From contig LIQB01000013.1 in NCBI GenBank assembly GCA_001411745.2, positions 27,763 to 91,762 of the forward strand: a DNA stretch of 64,000 bases, given 5' to 3'. Below the pieces are notes generated by a model. That model was not told the origin of the DNA. It saw only the letters and a program-made list of their open reading frames with translations, and searched no databases. The first letter of the stretch is position 1. Every line of letters starts with the position of its first letter. This document shows, piece after piece, positions 8,789 to 18,300 of this stretch. The DNA is from Psychrobacter glacincola (GTDB lineage: Bacteria; Pseudomonadota; Gammaproteobacteria; Pseudomonadales; Moraxellaceae). Position numbers and translations under genes: made by a program.

Positions 8789-10132
8789 TTACATGCCTTG
8801 CTGCTGTTGTTGCTGTGCAGCTAATAGGTCTTGGTAGCTAACTTCTTTGTCAGTTACTTTGCCTTGCTCGATTAAATAATCAACTACTTGGTCTTCTAGT
8901 ACCACAGACTCAATGTTCGCGCGCTGCTGCTTGTCATTGGTGTAATACTCGATTACTTCGCTTGGATCTTCGTAGTTTTCAGCGGCTTCTTTGATGAAGG
9001 TTTCAACGCGTTCTTGATCGACTTCTAAGCCTTTGGTATCGATAACGCGAGCAACGATAATGCCAAGACGGGCAGCACGTAGCGCTTGCTCTTCAAATAG
9101 CTCATTTGGCAGCATGTCTTTATCAAAGCTATCAGCATTGGCACCGAACTGCTGAGAAAAACGTTGCATCATCATGTTGCGTTGACGCTCGATTTCTTGC
9201 TCTAGCATCGCGTTTGGTACGTCAAATTCGTTCTTTTCTAGCAATGCGTCAAAAGTCGCTTGCTTAACTTGGCTACGAGCCGCGTTTTTGATTTCGCGTT
9301 CCATGTTTTTGCGAACGTCTTCTTTCAACTTCTCAATGCCGCCTTCTTTCACGCCGAATAGCTCAAGGAACTCTTCGTTGATTTCTGGTAGCTTAGATTT
9401 TTCAACCAATTTTACATTGATTTTGAACTGAGCTTCTTTACCCGCTAAGTTTTCAGCTTGGTAGTCTTCTGGGAAAGTCACGTCGATAACTTTCTCTTCG
9501 CCAGCTTTCATGCCTTTGATACCCGCTTCAAAACCAGGAATCATCTGGTTGCTACCGATAACCAGTTTGAAATCTTCAGCAGAACCGCCTTCGAATTTTT
9601 CGCCATCGATAGAGCCTTCAAAGTCAAAAGTTACTTGATTGCCTTTGTCCGCTTTACCTTTTTTCTCAACGAATTCTTCACGTTGCTTTTGAAGGTTTTC
9701 GATCATAGTGTCGACGTCTTCTTCGCTTACTTTAGCCGTGTGACGCTCAACTTCGATCTCATTGATACCTTGCACGTCTACTTCTGGGAAGATTTCAACA
9801 GTGGCTTGATAAACCAAGAAATCATCTTCAAGTTTTACGTCGTCGATGTTAGGCATGCCAACCGCGCGGATGTCTTCAGATTTGATCGCTTCAAAAACGG
9901 TATCACGGATCACATCGTTGATGACTTCTTGTTGAATGCCAGCACCGTACTGTGAACGGATGTGTGACATAGGGACGTTACCTTTACGGAAACCGTCAAT
10001 CTTGGCAGTTTTCGCAACTTGGCGAATACGACCTTCGACTTTGTTTTGAATTTTTTCGACAGGTACTTTAACTGTCAATTGGGTTTCTTTATTAGATAAC
10101 TTGTTGGTTGTGACTTGTAAATCTGTAGCCAT
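8789..10132 (-). CDS. tig: Trigger factor, ribosome-associated chaperone
   Basis: 447-residue chaperone that binds the ribosomal exit tunnel and folds nascent chains, with peptidyl-prolyl isomerase activity. The N-terminal ribosome-binding domain contains the signature loop GFRKGNVP (canonical GFRKGKVP) near residues 47-54. An FKBP-type PPIase domain follows (about 160-245, with [15 protein letters not shown] and [16 protein letters not shown]). The C-terminal helical arm ends in a poly-Gln run before GM. Length is close to E. coli Tig (432). AAAGGTG precedes the start codon. It lies upstream of clpP and clpX in the same orientation but has its own terminator. Confidence 0.98.
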   Translation of the reverse strand: MATDLQVTTNKLSNKETQLTVKVPVEKIQNKVEGRIRQVAKTAKIDGFRKGNVPMSHIRSQYGAGIQQEVINDVIRDTVFEAIKSEDIRAVGMPNIDDVKLEDDFLVYQATVEIFPEVDVQGINEIEVERHTAKVSEEDVDTMIENLQKQREEFVEKKGKADKGNQVTFDFEGSIDGEKFEGGSAEDFKLVIGSNQMIPGFEAGIKGMKAGEEKVIDVTFPEDYQAENLAGKEAQFKINVKLVEKSKLPEINEEFLELFGVKEGGIEKLKEDVRKNMEREIKNAARSQVKQATFDALLEKNEFDVPNAMLEQEIERQRNMMMQRFSQQFGANADSFDKDMLPNELFEEQALRAARLGIIVARVIDTKGLEVDQERVETFIKEAAENYEDPSEVIEYYTNDKQQRANIESVVLEDQVVDYLIEQGKVTDKEVSYQDLLAAQQQQQQGM

Positions 10133-10149
10133 GTTGATTACACCTTTAG

Positions 10150-10196
10150 GATTAAATAGTACGTTTGATTAAATAGTACTTAGGGTTAAATGGTAA
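10150..10196. repeat. 17-bp tandem repeat in the tig leader
   Basis: GATTAAATAGTAC recurs at 10150 and 10167, with a degenerate third copy (GGTTAAATGGTA) at 10184, a 17-bp period. It lies 18 bp upstream of the tig start, within the probable untranslated leader. Confidence 0.75.
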
Positions 10197-10514
10197 TAGA
10201 CAAACCGTGCCTCAAATTACGGGCGTGTACCATGGGTTGCCGTTGGAATAAATAGGGGATAGCGATAGCGCGCAATGTCAAAGTCAGTACCTTGAGCAAT
10301 CGCCTTTGGTCACCACTGGCGCTGACTGATACTAAAATGTGAAACGGATATCTTAGTAATAGGCGCTATCAGATATCAATCATAAACCGTTAATGCACCG
10401 CATAATAACGCTTTTTGGTGAATTATACAGACAAATAACGGCTTTCAACAAAATTTTAAAAGTAGAACAGTATAATCTATCTGTTTATTAAAGTAAAAAT
10501 TATCTCTTTATCGT

Positions 10515-10598
10515 CCATTCACTTTGAATCTGCTACATCGTCAATCTCGCTTAGAGTACGATTTGTACCTCTGCGCTCGACTTTCTTGTATCAGCATT
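10515..10598 (-). repeat. Dispersed intergenic repeat, copy A
   Basis: Read on the minus strand this 84-bp stretch closely matches 18412-18491 on the plus strand. Shared blocks are CGAGCGCAGAGGTAC, GAGATTGACGA and ATGCT/TACAAG at one end, with scattered substitutions and short indels between them. Both copies are between genes. It resembles the short interspersed repeats of bacterial chromosomes rather than a gene. Confidence 0.8.
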
Positions 10599-10645
10599 AA
10601 TAGATAAAGGGCTAAATTGAATCGACTATAAGATTTAAGGGTTAT

Positions 10646-11299
10646 CTACAACGGTAACTGCGCCAATAATTGCTGAATCGCTTGACCACGATGACTGATG
10701 CGGTTTTTATCGGCAGCACTTAAGCTCGCTGCGCTAGCTTGTAACTCTGGCAACCAAAACAGCGGATCATAACCAAAACCGCCGTCACCATGCGCTGTCT
10801 CTAATATCTCACCCTGCCACAGACCTTGCGCGATAATCGGTAGCGGATCATCAGCATGGCGCACCATCGCCAGTACGCAAACAAATAATCCTTTAATAGG
10901 CTCGTTAGCGTGCGCATCACGGATAGGCTGCAAGTCAGCGATGAGCTTGGCGTTGTTTTTACTATCGTTACCATGCTCACCAGCATAGCGAGCGGAGTAA
11001 ATCCCCGGTGCATTACCTAATACTGGCACACATAGTCCTGAGTCATCAGCAATCGCAGGTAGACCACTAATTCGACTGGCATGACGTGCTTTGATAATGG
11101 CGTTTTCTACAAAGCTCAACCCATCTTCTATCGCATCGTCAATATTGAGCTGACCTTGCGGGATGATCGTCACATCCAAATCTGCCTCGGCAAACAGCCT
11201 TTTAAACTCAGCCAGTTTGCCTTTATTATTACTGGCGAGCACCCATTGATTATCAGGGGTTGATTGGGTGGAGGATCGTGAGGTATTCGTGGTGTTCAT
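10646..11299 (-). CDS. rdgB: Non-canonical purine NTP pyrophosphatase RdgB/HAM1
   Basis: 217-residue house-cleaning enzyme that hydrolyses dITP, XTP and dHAPTP to monophosphates so that deaminated purines are kept out of DNA and RNA. Family signatures are clear: ASNNKGKLAEF near the N-terminus (phosphate binding), DDSGLCVPVL with the catalytic Asp pair, PGIYSARYAG, GFGYDPLF and the C-terminal SHRGQA. About 18 Ser/Thr/Asn-rich residues precede the first strand, so an internal start is conceivable, but no other ATG is close. It appears to be a single-gene transcript. Confidence 0.97.
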   Translation of the reverse strand: MNTTNTSRSSTQSTPDNQWVLASNNKGKLAEFKRLFAEADLDVTIIPQGQLNIDDAIEDGLSFVENAIIKARHASRISGLPAIADDSGLCVPVLGNAPGIYSARYAGEHGNDSKNNAKLIADLQPIRDAHANEPIKGLFVCVLAMVRHADDPLPIIAQGLWQGEILETAHGDGGFGYDPLFWLPELQASAASLSAADKNRISHRGQAIQQLLAQLPL

Positions 11300-11856
11300 A
11301 GGGTTATTCCGTTATGTCATTATTAAGAATATGGTTAGTGAAAGTATCATTATTGAAAGTATGGTCAGTTTTTAAATTATAGCTGTCTCTTAATGCCAAT
11401 TTCATCAGTTTATCAGTCAGCTAAGTGCCTAGCACGATTGGCATGGCAAGGCATTCTACACTTAGTCTATAGACAACCAAAGGCTATACTAACAGTGTTA
11501 TCCATAACATTTGGTAACTGATATTTGTCGCCACTGTTGCTATAATAGCCGCCAAGCTACCGTGAATGATATCTTATGGCTTGTGAATATTAAGTTAATA
11601 AATGCTTATGAAGTCAAGCACTTGGCTTTTGAGCAAACTGTAACAAAAGTAAGTTAATTTTGGATTCATAATAATACGTGATACTGTGTTAAACAATAAA
11701 CGGTATTAAGCAATAACGTTCATTTCAAACAATAAACTCAGCCAATTTAGTTCGTTATTTTATCGTGTTTTTTATGATGTAAAAATAGCGTAAAATTCAG
11801 TTTCTATAATGAGTTTTTATCAAATGACGGCTAAAAACAGCAAGGATAAAATAACT
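11300..11856. other. rdgB-sodB divergent intergenic region
   Basis: 557 bp without a convincing gene. It should contain divergent promoters. Visible candidates are TGCTATAAT at about 11538-11546 (extended -10 type) and TATAAT at 11805-11810 close to sodB. Nothing else is recognised. Confidence 0.5.
11805..11810 (+). promoter_or_regulatory. -10-like hexamer in front of sodB
   Basis: Perfect TATAAT 47 bp before the sodB start. No good -35 is visible 16-18 bp upstream, so an activator or another sigma factor may be involved. An upstream in-frame ATG (11809) overlaps this hexamer, which argues against it as the translation start. Confidence 0.4.
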
Positions 11857-12486
11857 ATGTCAAACATTACTTTACCAGAGCTACCATACGCAAAAGATGC
11901 ACTAGAGCCACACATCAGTGCCGAGACGCTAGAATACCATCACGACAAGCATCATAATGCCTACGTGACTAAGCTCAACGAATTGCTACCAGGTTCTGGT
12001 CTAGAAGACAAAACATTGCCAGAAATCATCGTAGCAACTGCTAAAGATGACAGCAAACAAGGTATGTTCAACCAAGCAGCCCAAGTATGGAACCACACGT
12101 TCTATTGGAACTGCATGACGCCAACTAACGGTGGCGGCGAACCTACTGGTGATTTGAAAGCTAAAATCGAAGAAGACTTCGGTAGCTATGATAAGTTCCG
12201 TGAAGAGTTCAAAAACGCAGCATTGACTCAGTTCGGCTCAGGTTGGGCATGGCTAGTCGCTGATAAAGTCGGTGGCAAACTGTCTATCGCCAAAACTGCT
12301 AACGCTGACACGCCACTTGCACATGACCAAATCGCGGTATTGACTTGTGATGTATGGGAACATGCGTACTACATCGATTATCGCAACCGTCGTCCTGATT
12401 ATGTCGACACGTTCCTAGACAAACTAGTGAACTGGGACTACGCAAATGCGAAATATAAAGGTCAAGATGCTGGTGTTGAAGAGTAA
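11857..12486 (+). CDS. sodB: Superoxide dismutase, iron type
   Basis: 209-residue enzyme that dismutates superoxide to oxygen and hydrogen peroxide in the cytoplasm. Metal ligands are visible in the family contexts: the first His in EYHHDKHHNAYV, another in WNHTFYWNCM, and Asp and His in VLTCDVWEHAYYIDYRN. The second-sphere pattern (FGSGWAWLV, and Gln69-type AAQVWNHTFYW) fits FeSOD rather than MnSOD. I start it at 11857 (MSNITLPELPY). AAGGA lies 11 bases upstream, and this is where the family normally begins. The in-frame ATG at 11809 would add 16 unusual residues and overlaps a -10-like element. A strong terminator follows. Confidence 0.97.
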   Translation: MSNITLPELPYAKDALEPHISAETLEYHHDKHHNAYVTKLNELLPGSGLEDKTLPEIIVATAKDDSKQGMFNQAAQVWNHTFYWNCMTPTNGGGEPTGDLKAKIEEDFGSYDKFREEFKNAALTQFGSGWAWLVADKVGGKLSIAKTANADTPLAHDQIAVLTCDVWEHAYYIDYRNRRPDYVDTFLDKLVNWDYANAKYKGQDAGVEE

Positions 12487-12511
12487 TCTTTAACTACTAA
12501 GTATTTGATTT

Positions 12512-12544
12512 AAAAAAAGGACGCTGAGAGGCGTCCTTTTTTTT
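12512..12544 (+). terminator. Terminator of sodB
   Basis: GGACGC / GCGTCC stem with a TGAGAG loop, preceded by seven A and followed by eight T residues. Confidence 0.9.
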
Positions 12545-12631
12545 GGTTCAATTTTTCTGAAAATATAGTTGCTTACTTAGATGTAAGAGGCTGTATAGAG
12601 GTAGTCGATGTTTCAATATTTTTTATGATAG

Positions 12632-13276
12632 TTAATTCCAAAACCAAACCCAGTCAAACCACATCCAATAAAGTACTAAAACCAAAGCACCTATTACTAA
12701 TATGTAAGAAGAAAAGTCCAAAAAATGAGTCCAATATACATAAAATTTAGAGCGATACCAGTCAGCACCTTTTATAGTGTAGTTTTCGGGCATATCAAGT
12801 TTTGCACGAGTATAATCACCACGAAAATCATTATTTGAGTGAGTTTCAAATAATTTTAATATCTGATGATATGAATCTCTAAAACCATCATATAAGGTTT
12901 GATTATGCTTTTCATCTAGATATGGATGTATCCCTTGTTTAAGTTCGCCAAGTTTTGATGCACAAGAATACATTTTTTCAGACAAGTTAGAGTAGTCGTT
13001 TTTATCAATTAAAAGTGAGTAAACCAGTACTGCAATGGTAGAAAATATTTGAATCAAGGCTACTAAGTCATTATCTATATTTTTTCCCAATCTATAAGCC
13101 TGCATCAAAGATATGAGAATTAATCCTAAGGAAATTAACACAACTGTATAGGTTGAAAACTTACTATGGAATCTTAAGCGCCGAGATGCATGAAATCTTG
13201 TTTTTGAAGTTGCATCTATTTTCTTATATAGATTATTGAAACTTTCCTCTTTCTTTAATGTTTTTTCCGTACTCAA
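12632..13276 (-). CDS. SLATT-type (SMODS/SLOG-associated 2TM effector) membrane protein, orphan
   Basis: 214-residue membrane protein. An N-terminal basic helix (residues 8-38, with ATSKTRFHASRRLRFHSKFS) leads into a tight pair of transmembrane helices (about 40-60 and 70-90). A cytoplasmic helical region follows, including YSNLSEKMYSCASKLGEL and a Tyr/His-rich stretch. A third hydrophobic helix (about 186-206) ends in a Trp-rich tail. The order basic helix, TM pair, helical tail is that of the SLATT superfamily, probably family 5. These are predicted pore-forming effectors of nucleotide- or reverse-transcriptase-linked immunity. No such partner is beside it. The start is TTG with GAGGAA six bases upstream. 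The gene is more AT-rich than its neighbours, which suggests transfer. Family call is moderate, function unknown. Confidence 0.65.
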   Translation of the reverse strand: MSTEKTLKKEESFNNLYKKIDATSKTRFHASRRLRFHSKFSTYTVVLISLGLILISLMQAYRLGKNIDNDLVALIQIFSTIAVLVYSLLIDKNDYSNLSEKMYSCASKLGELKQGIHPYLDEKHNQTLYDGFRDSYHQILKLFETHSNNDFRGDYTRAKLDMPENYTIKGADWYRSKFYVYWTHFLDFSSYILVIGALVLVLYWMWFDWVWFWN

Positions 13277-13391
13277 ATTTTATTCCTCGCAAAAAAATAT
13301 TAAGTTTTCATAATATACTTGCTTATTTGTTGTCATAGAGTGTGGTTTTAATTAGCGATTGAATGGACTGCTACACTTTAGTAAGAACATC

Positions 13392-14219
13392 CTACATCAC
13401 CTCAAACCCAAACTTACCCAATACTTCCCTCAACATCGCAATATTATAAAAAGCATGCGCATTCACCGTATTTTGAAAGAAGATATATAACGTATCAAAA
13501 TGCTGACGCTGATTGGCAATCGCTTGAGCCCAATCGTGCATTTCAGCTTCGCTATAACGGTAATCATGACGGTCAGCAGCACTCATCGCATCCCACCAGT
13601 TTAGATTATTACCATGCATACGCAGGTAGCCAGTACGCTCGGTAAATATTAGCCGCGACGGTGGTAAGCCACTGACTTTGGGATAATCAACGCTACACCA
13701 AATTAGACCTTGTTTGATAAAGCTATCGACCACTTGCGGCGTATGCCAACCGTTATGACGGAACTCAACGGCTAATGGATAATCCTTAAACCAACTGACG
13801 AGATTTGCTAGATAGAGCCGATGCTCGCGAGTACGGTCAAAGCCATGTGGGAATTGCAATAATAATGGCGCTAGAGCATTGGATTCGATAAGTGGCGTGA
13901 GCGCAGTAAGGAAAGCTTGCGCGTGCTCGGCAGTGCCTTTACGTGCATGAGTAAAGTCTTGATGCAGCTTGACCGCGAATTTCAATTCACTATTTGCTTC
14001 GGCATAGGCTTTATTGACCATACCTGCAAAGGCTTTTTGTCCGATGGGCGCATAGAAGGTGCTATTAATCTCGACCGCGCCGTATTGTTTGGCGTACTCA
14101 CGTAAGAAGTCCGTTTTCTTTGTGCCAGTTGGATACAGCGTACCGAGCAAATCGGTATCGCTATAACCGCCAGTGCCAAGGTAAATACGCGGGGTAGGGT
14201 TACTGTCCATGTTGACCAC
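13392..14219 (-). CDS. DUF72 family protein (YecE-like)
   Basis: 275-residue cytoplasmic protein of the DUF72 family, a TIM-barrel-like fold of unknown activity. Typical features are the N-terminal strand with GTGGYSD, EINSTFYAPI, the central FAVKLHQDFTHAR, LLLQFPHGFDRT, VEFRHNGWH, YLRMHGNN and the C-terminal YIFFQNTVNAHA. Start at 14219, with a second Met three codons later as an alternative. It begins 32 bp after the isoprenyl diphosphate synthase on the same strand, so the two are probably co-transcribed, although no functional link is known. Confidence 0.88.
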   Translation of the reverse strand: MVNMDSNPTPRIYLGTGGYSDTDLLGTLYPTGTKKTDFLREYAKQYGAVEINSTFYAPIGQKAFAGMVNKAYAEANSELKFAVKLHQDFTHARKGTAEHAQAFLTALTPLIESNALAPLLLQFPHGFDRTREHRLYLANLVSWFKDYPLAVEFRHNGWHTPQVVDSFIKQGLIWCSVDYPKVSGLPPSRLIFTERTGYLRMHGNNLNWWDAMSAADRHDYRYSEAEMHDWAQAIANQRQHFDTLYIFFQNTVNAHAFYNIAMLREVLGKFGFEVM

Positions 14220-14251
14220 TCATTACCGTTCTTTGATGATTAAATTTTTGG

Positions 14252-15355
14252 CTATTTTTTACGTGCCCATAGCCATTCTATTAATGCCAGTAAAGCATCA
14301 TTGTTTGCGTCATTGCCAAGCTCGCTACTGCTTGATTCATGACGACTCAGTTCACGAATGATTGCCGCGTGTCCATCATTAAATAGCGATTGCGCATAGC
14401 TAGTCGCTTGCTCAACGCCCATCAGTTTCACATAGGTAGATTTGTCTAATTTTTCATCGCTGCCAGCAGGTTTGCCAAGGGTATCGGTGCTAGTCGTCAC
14501 ATCTAAGATATCGTCTTGAACCTGAAAAGCCAGACCAATATGCTGGGCGCACTCTTCTAATGCCATACGCTGAGGAGCGGTTGCACCTGCACAGATACCG
14601 CCCATAAGCATAGCGGCTTCAATCAATGCGCCTGTTTTATCACGGTGGATAGCTTCTAGATCGCCTTGTGAAATATTAGCACTAGCCTCAGCATTCAGGT
14701 CAAGCATTTGACCAGAAACCATACGCCGTGCACGTGGTGCAAATATTGCGATAAGCTGGCTTGAGATGGCTGAATCAAAGGGTGCAAAAGTGGGCAGCTC
14801 TGCGGTCAGTACTTCAAAAGCAAGTGTTTGTAGCACGTCGCCAGCGAGTAGGGCGGTTGATTCTTCAAAGACGATATGCGCCGTTGGCTGACCACGGCGC
14901 AAGTCATCATCGTCCATACAGGGCAAGTCGTCATGTACTAATGAATAGGTATGCAGCAGCTCCACCGCCAATGCCGCACGGCGCGCCATATCATAATCGG
15001 AGTCGTTTTCTAATAGAGCTTCCAAACCATCAGCGTTAGCCATGCTGTTTTTATTATCAGTGCTTTTATCTGTATTTTCATTGGCATTAGCATTGCTTTG
15101 ATTAACACTATCAAAGGCACTGGCAACCAATAGTGGACGCACCAATTTACCTTGACCGGTCATCACATAACGACAGGCATCAATCAACGGGCTTGGCAGG
15201 TTGGCATAAGCAAACAGCACGTCGATATCTTGTGCAAGTTGCGCGCGCACGGCGCTATGAAATTGCTCGGTGTTGTTATTAAAGCTAGTAAAAGATACGA
15301 GTCTTGAAGGCATAAGGCTTTCAGGTATAAAGCTTGGCGTAGAAGAAACAGTCAT
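14252..15355 (-). CDS. ispA: Farnesyl/geranyl diphosphate synthase (short-chain polyprenyl synthetase)
   Basis: 367-residue class I trans-prenyltransferase that condenses IPP with DMAPP/GPP to give FPP for quinones, undecaprenyl phosphate and haem side chains. Visible: GKLVRP (69-74), first aspartate-rich motif DDLPCMDDD (142-150), second aspartate-rich motif DDILD (281-285), and Lys/Arg residues for diphosphate binding. The insert CMD after DDLP is typical of bacterial FPP synthases. A low-complexity Asn/Asp/Ser-rich segment (about 84-120) sits between helices and makes the protein some 60 residues longer than E. coli IspA. First gene of a probable two-gene unit with the DUF72 gene. Confidence 0.93.
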   Translation of the reverse strand: MTVSSTPSFIPESLMPSRLVSFTSFNNNTEQFHSAVRAQLAQDIDVLFAYANLPSPLIDACRYVMTGQGKLVRPLLVASAFDSVNQSNANANENTDKSTDNKNSMANADGLEALLENDSDYDMARRAALAVELLHTYSLVHDDLPCMDDDDLRRGQPTAHIVFEESTALLAGDVLQTLAFEVLTAELPTFAPFDSAISSQLIAIFAPRARRMVSGQMLDLNAEASANISQGDLEAIHRDKTGALIEAAMLMGGICAGATAPQRMALEECAQHIGLAFQVQDDILDVTTSTDTLGKPAGSDEKLDKSTYVKLMGVEQATSYAQSLFNDGHAAIIRELSRHESSSSELGNDANNDALLALIEWLWARKK

Positions 15356-16113
15356 AACCCAACCATTTATCAGGTGAATAATAAAAATATCGCTAGTGTA
15401 GCATGATAGATTATATAGCTTATGGGCTGAGCATCATCAATGCCATATTTTTGGCAGCTTGCTGTTAAAAATTCGATTAAGTACACCGAAATAATACAAC
15501 AAGCCCTCGTTACGTATTGGTGATTTAACTTAGTCAGTGGATATGTTTTGATAAAGAATCACGTTAAGCGTGTGACGGCGTGTGACGACAAGCATCTGTC
15601 ATTATAATCTTTAAAAGACGAATTTTTAGTATACAATTTCAGTATACAAACCGTCACTTAAAGCACATTACTAGTCAGGTAAAGGGCTGCTGCTGATTTA
15701 AGAGTGACTTGTGAGTATGGTATTAGCTTGTGACAGTTAGGGGCATAATCCCCTACACTAATTGGCGTAAAAATGATCTGATGATTCAGGGCTAGAGGTT
15801 TGCGTGCTTATTTCAGCGAAAAATTTGCTCAAATCTCAGTCCATATTTTTAATGTTAGTATGTTCAATATCAGTACTGGTCACAATATATATAAATGAAG
15901 CGCCGTATTCACTTGTGCTAACGCGGTAATATTAAGCATAAAAAATGAATATATAACCATGAGCGCTGGATAATAAATACACCTTCACTGCTTACTCTAT
16001 ACTGACTTTATAACACAGTATATTGGCAGTGTTATTACTCGTTTTACTAACAATAACTGGCTATTTATTTTAATTTTAAAACGTAGCTTTCGTTATATAG
16101 CAAGGAGTTCCAA
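15356..16113. other. Long intergenic region before fadB
   Basis: 758 bp separating two divergent genes. I find no supportable ORF. Visible: two direct repeats AGTATACAA (15628 and 15641), several TGTGAC-containing repeats at about 15570-15740, and an AT-rich stretch nearest fadB that likely carries its promoter. Confidence 0.5.
15628..15649. promoter_or_regulatory. Direct repeat AGTATACAA x2, possible regulator site
   Basis: AGTATACAA at 15628-15636 and 15641-15649, 13 bp apart, each with the palindromic core GTATAC. It lies about 470 bp before fadB and 270 bp before ispA, so the target gene is uncertain. Confidence 0.3.
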
Positions 16114-18273
16114 ATGGTATACCAAGGAAATCGCATCACGGTGACAATGCTAGAGGATGGCATCGCCAACATGCAGTACAACGCCGAAAATGAGAGCGTG
16201 AACAAGTTTGATGCTGAGACCAATAAGCAATTTGGTGAAGCCGTTACTGCTTTAGAAAAAGCTGACGACGTAAAAGGTTTGATCGTCACTTCAGGCAAAG
16301 GCGTATTTATCGCTGGTGCTGACATCACAGAATTCGTTGGCTCATTTAAAAAACCAGAAAGTGAGATTAAAGATTGGGTTGTTAATATCAACGACGCCTT
16401 TAACCGCTTTGAGGATTTGCCATTTCCAAAAGTAGCCGCTATCAATGGCGCTGCGCTTGGCGGTGGTTGTGAGATGACCTTGGTTTGTGAATATCGCGTC
16501 ATGAGCGACAAAGCCATCATCGGTCTACCAGAAACCCAACTGGGTATTTTCCCAGGTTTCGGTGGTACGGTTCGTACCACGCGTGTGATTGGTATCGACA
16601 ATGCGCTTGAGCTGATTGCGACTGGTACACCAAAAAAACCACTTGATGCCCTAAAACTAGGCTTGGTAGATGCGACTGTTGCTGCTGACGATTTGCAAGA
16701 TGCTGCCATTGATTTGGTCAAAAAATGTATCTCAGGTGAGCTTGATTGGAAAGCGAAGCGTGAAGAGAAGCTGAATCCAGTTAAATTAAATCAGCTTGAG
16801 CAAGCGATGGCGTTTAACAGTGCAAAAGGTATGATCTTTGCTAAAGCCAATCCGAAGCAATATCCTGCGCCAGCACTGGCTATCGCTGCGATGGAAAAAC
16901 ACGTTAACTTACCACGTGATAAAGCGATTGAAGTAGAAGCCGCAGGTTTTGCAAAAGCGGCGAAAACCCCACAAGCAGAAAGCTTGGTTGGTTTATTCTT
17001 AAGCGATCAGTTGGTTAAAAAATTAGCCAAACAGCACAGTAAAAAAGCACATGAAATCAATGAAGCGGCAGTATTAGGCGCTGGCATCATGGGCGGCGGC
17101 ATCGCTTATCAAGCAGCCAGTAAAGGCTTGCCAATCATTATGAAAGACATCAAGTCTGAGCAATTAGACCTTGGTATGGGCGAAGCCAGCAAATTACTTG
17201 GTAAAATGGTCGATCGCGGCAAAATGACCCCAGCAAAAATGGGTGAAACCTTAAGCCGTATCCGTCCTACTTTGAATTATGGCGATTTTGCTGAGACTGA
17301 TATCGTTATCGAAGCAGTGGTAGAAAATCCAAATGTGAAGCGTGCGGTTCTTAAAGAAGTAGAAGGCTTGGTAAAAGACGATTGTATCTTAGCGTCAAAC
17401 ACGTCGACTATCTCTATTACTTTCTTGGCTGAAGCACTTGAGCGTCCAGAAAACTTCGTTGGTATGCATTTCTTTAACCCAGTACACCGTATGCCATTGG
17501 TGGAAGTTATCCGCGGTGAAAAGTCCTCTGAAGAAGCGATTGCGACTACGGTTGCGCTAGCCTCTAAAATGGGTAAAGTACCTGTTGTCGTTAACGATTG
17601 CCCAGGTTTCTTAGTCAACCGTGTCTTGTTCCCATACTTTGGCGCTTTTGATTTGCTGCTTAAGCAAGGTGCTGATTTTGCTCATGTCGATAAAGTCATG
17701 GAAAAATTCGGCTGGCCGATGGGTCCAGCTTATCTAATCGACGTGGTTGGTTTAGATACTGGTGTTCATGGCGCAGAAGTCATGGCAGAAGGTTTCCCTG
17801 ACCGCATGAAGCCTGATTATAAAGGCGCGATTGAGCTTTTATATGAAAATAAACGTTTAGGTCAGAAAAACGGCGTTGGTTTCTATAAGTATGAAATGGA
17901 TAAACGCGGCAAGCCAAAGAAAGTTGCTGATGAAGCCACTTATGAGCTATTAAAAACCACCACTGATAGCGACAAGCAAACGTTTGAAGATCAAGCGATT
18001 ATTGACCGCACTATGCTAGCGTTCTGTAATGAGACTGTACGTTGCCTAGAAGACAACATCGTCAGCACGCCATCAGAAGCTGATATGGCGATGATTATGG
18101 GCGTTGGTTTCCCGCCATTCCGCGGTGGACCTTGCCGTTATATTGACCAAATGGGTTTAGATAACTACTTGGCACTGTGTGAAAAATACGCATACCTTGG
18201 TAAAGCTTATGAAGCCCCGCAGAAGATTCGCGACATGGCAGCAGCAGGCGAGACCTTTTACGCCACCGCGTAA
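16114..18273 (+). CDS. fadB: Fatty acid oxidation complex subunit alpha FadB
   Basis: 719-residue multifunctional enzyme of aerobic beta-oxidation. The N-terminal enoyl-CoA hydratase/isomerase domain has oxyanion-hole residues in IAGADITEF and AALGGG, with catalytic Glu120 and Glu140 (E. coli Glu119/Glu139). The 3-hydroxyacyl-CoA dehydrogenase domain starts with the NAD-binding LGAGIMGGG (321-329). Its catalytic His452 lies in [16 protein letters not shown]. Length and domain order match E. coli FadB. AAGGAG precedes the start by eight bases. fadA follows after 258 bp, which is wider than in E. coli and contains repeats, so separate transcription of fadA is possible. Confidence 0.97.
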   Translation: MVYQGNRITVTMLEDGIANMQYNAENESVNKFDAETNKQFGEAVTALEKADDVKGLIVTSGKGVFIAGADITEFVGSFKKPESEIKDWVVNINDAFNRFEDLPFPKVAAINGAALGGGCEMTLVCEYRVMSDKAIIGLPETQLGIFPGFGGTVRTTRVIGIDNALELIATGTPKKPLDALKLGLVDATVAADDLQDAAIDLVKKCISGELDWKAKREEKLNPVKLNQLEQAMAFNSAKGMIFAKANPKQYPAPALAIAAMEKHVNLPRDKAIEVEAAGFAKAAKTPQAESLVGLFLSDQLVKKLAKQHSKKAHEINEAAVLGAGIMGGGIAYQAASKGLPIIMKDIKSEQLDLGMGEASKLLGKMVDRGKMTPAKMGETLSRIRPTLNYGDFAETDIVIEAVVENPNVKRAVLKEVEGLVKDDCILASNTSTISITFLAEALERPENFVGMHFFNPVHRMPLVEVIRGEKSSEEAIATTVALASKMGKVPVVVNDCPGFLVNRVLFPYFGAFDLLLKQGADFAHVDKVMEKFGWPMGPAYLIDVVGLDTGVHGAEVMAEGFPDRMKPDYKGAIELLYENKRLGQKNGVGFYKYEMDKRGKPKKVADEATYELLKTTTDSDKQTFEDQAIIDRTMLAFCNETVRCLEDNIVSTPSEADMAMIMGVGFPPFRGGPCRYIDQMGLDNYLALCEKYAYLGKAYEAPQKIRDMAAAGETFYATA

Positions 18274-18300
18274 TAGCCGGTCATTACTAGGATGAAGTGC

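Larger units (their letters stand above)
10133..10645. other. tig-rdgB intergenic region
   Basis: 513 bp without a gene. It contains the 17-bp tandem repeat near tig, an AT-rich stretch at about 10420-10500 that probably includes the tig promoter, and one copy of a dispersed ~80-bp repeat (10515-10598) just past the rdgB stop. Confidence 0.6.

Noticed and set aside
9458..9955. 165-codon open frame opposite to tig
   Set aside because: It lies wholly within the coding part of tig on the other strand, has no ribosome-binding site or recognisable domain, and its length follows from the biased codon use of tig.
11809..11856. Upstream start for sodB
   Set aside because: The ATG at 11809 overlaps a TATAAT and adds 16 residues not found in SODs; AAGGA and the family N-terminus point to 11857.
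12487..14251. SLATT gene plus DUF72 gene as one defence system
   Set aside because: DUF72 runs with the isoprenyl synthase upstream and is a widespread housekeeping family. The spacer between it and the SLATT gene is 115 bp and AT-rich, and there is no sign of co-function.
16065..16721. 218-codon frame opposite to fadB
   Set aside because: Antisense shadow of the first third of fadB, with Ser/Thr-rich composition typical of such shadows and no family match.
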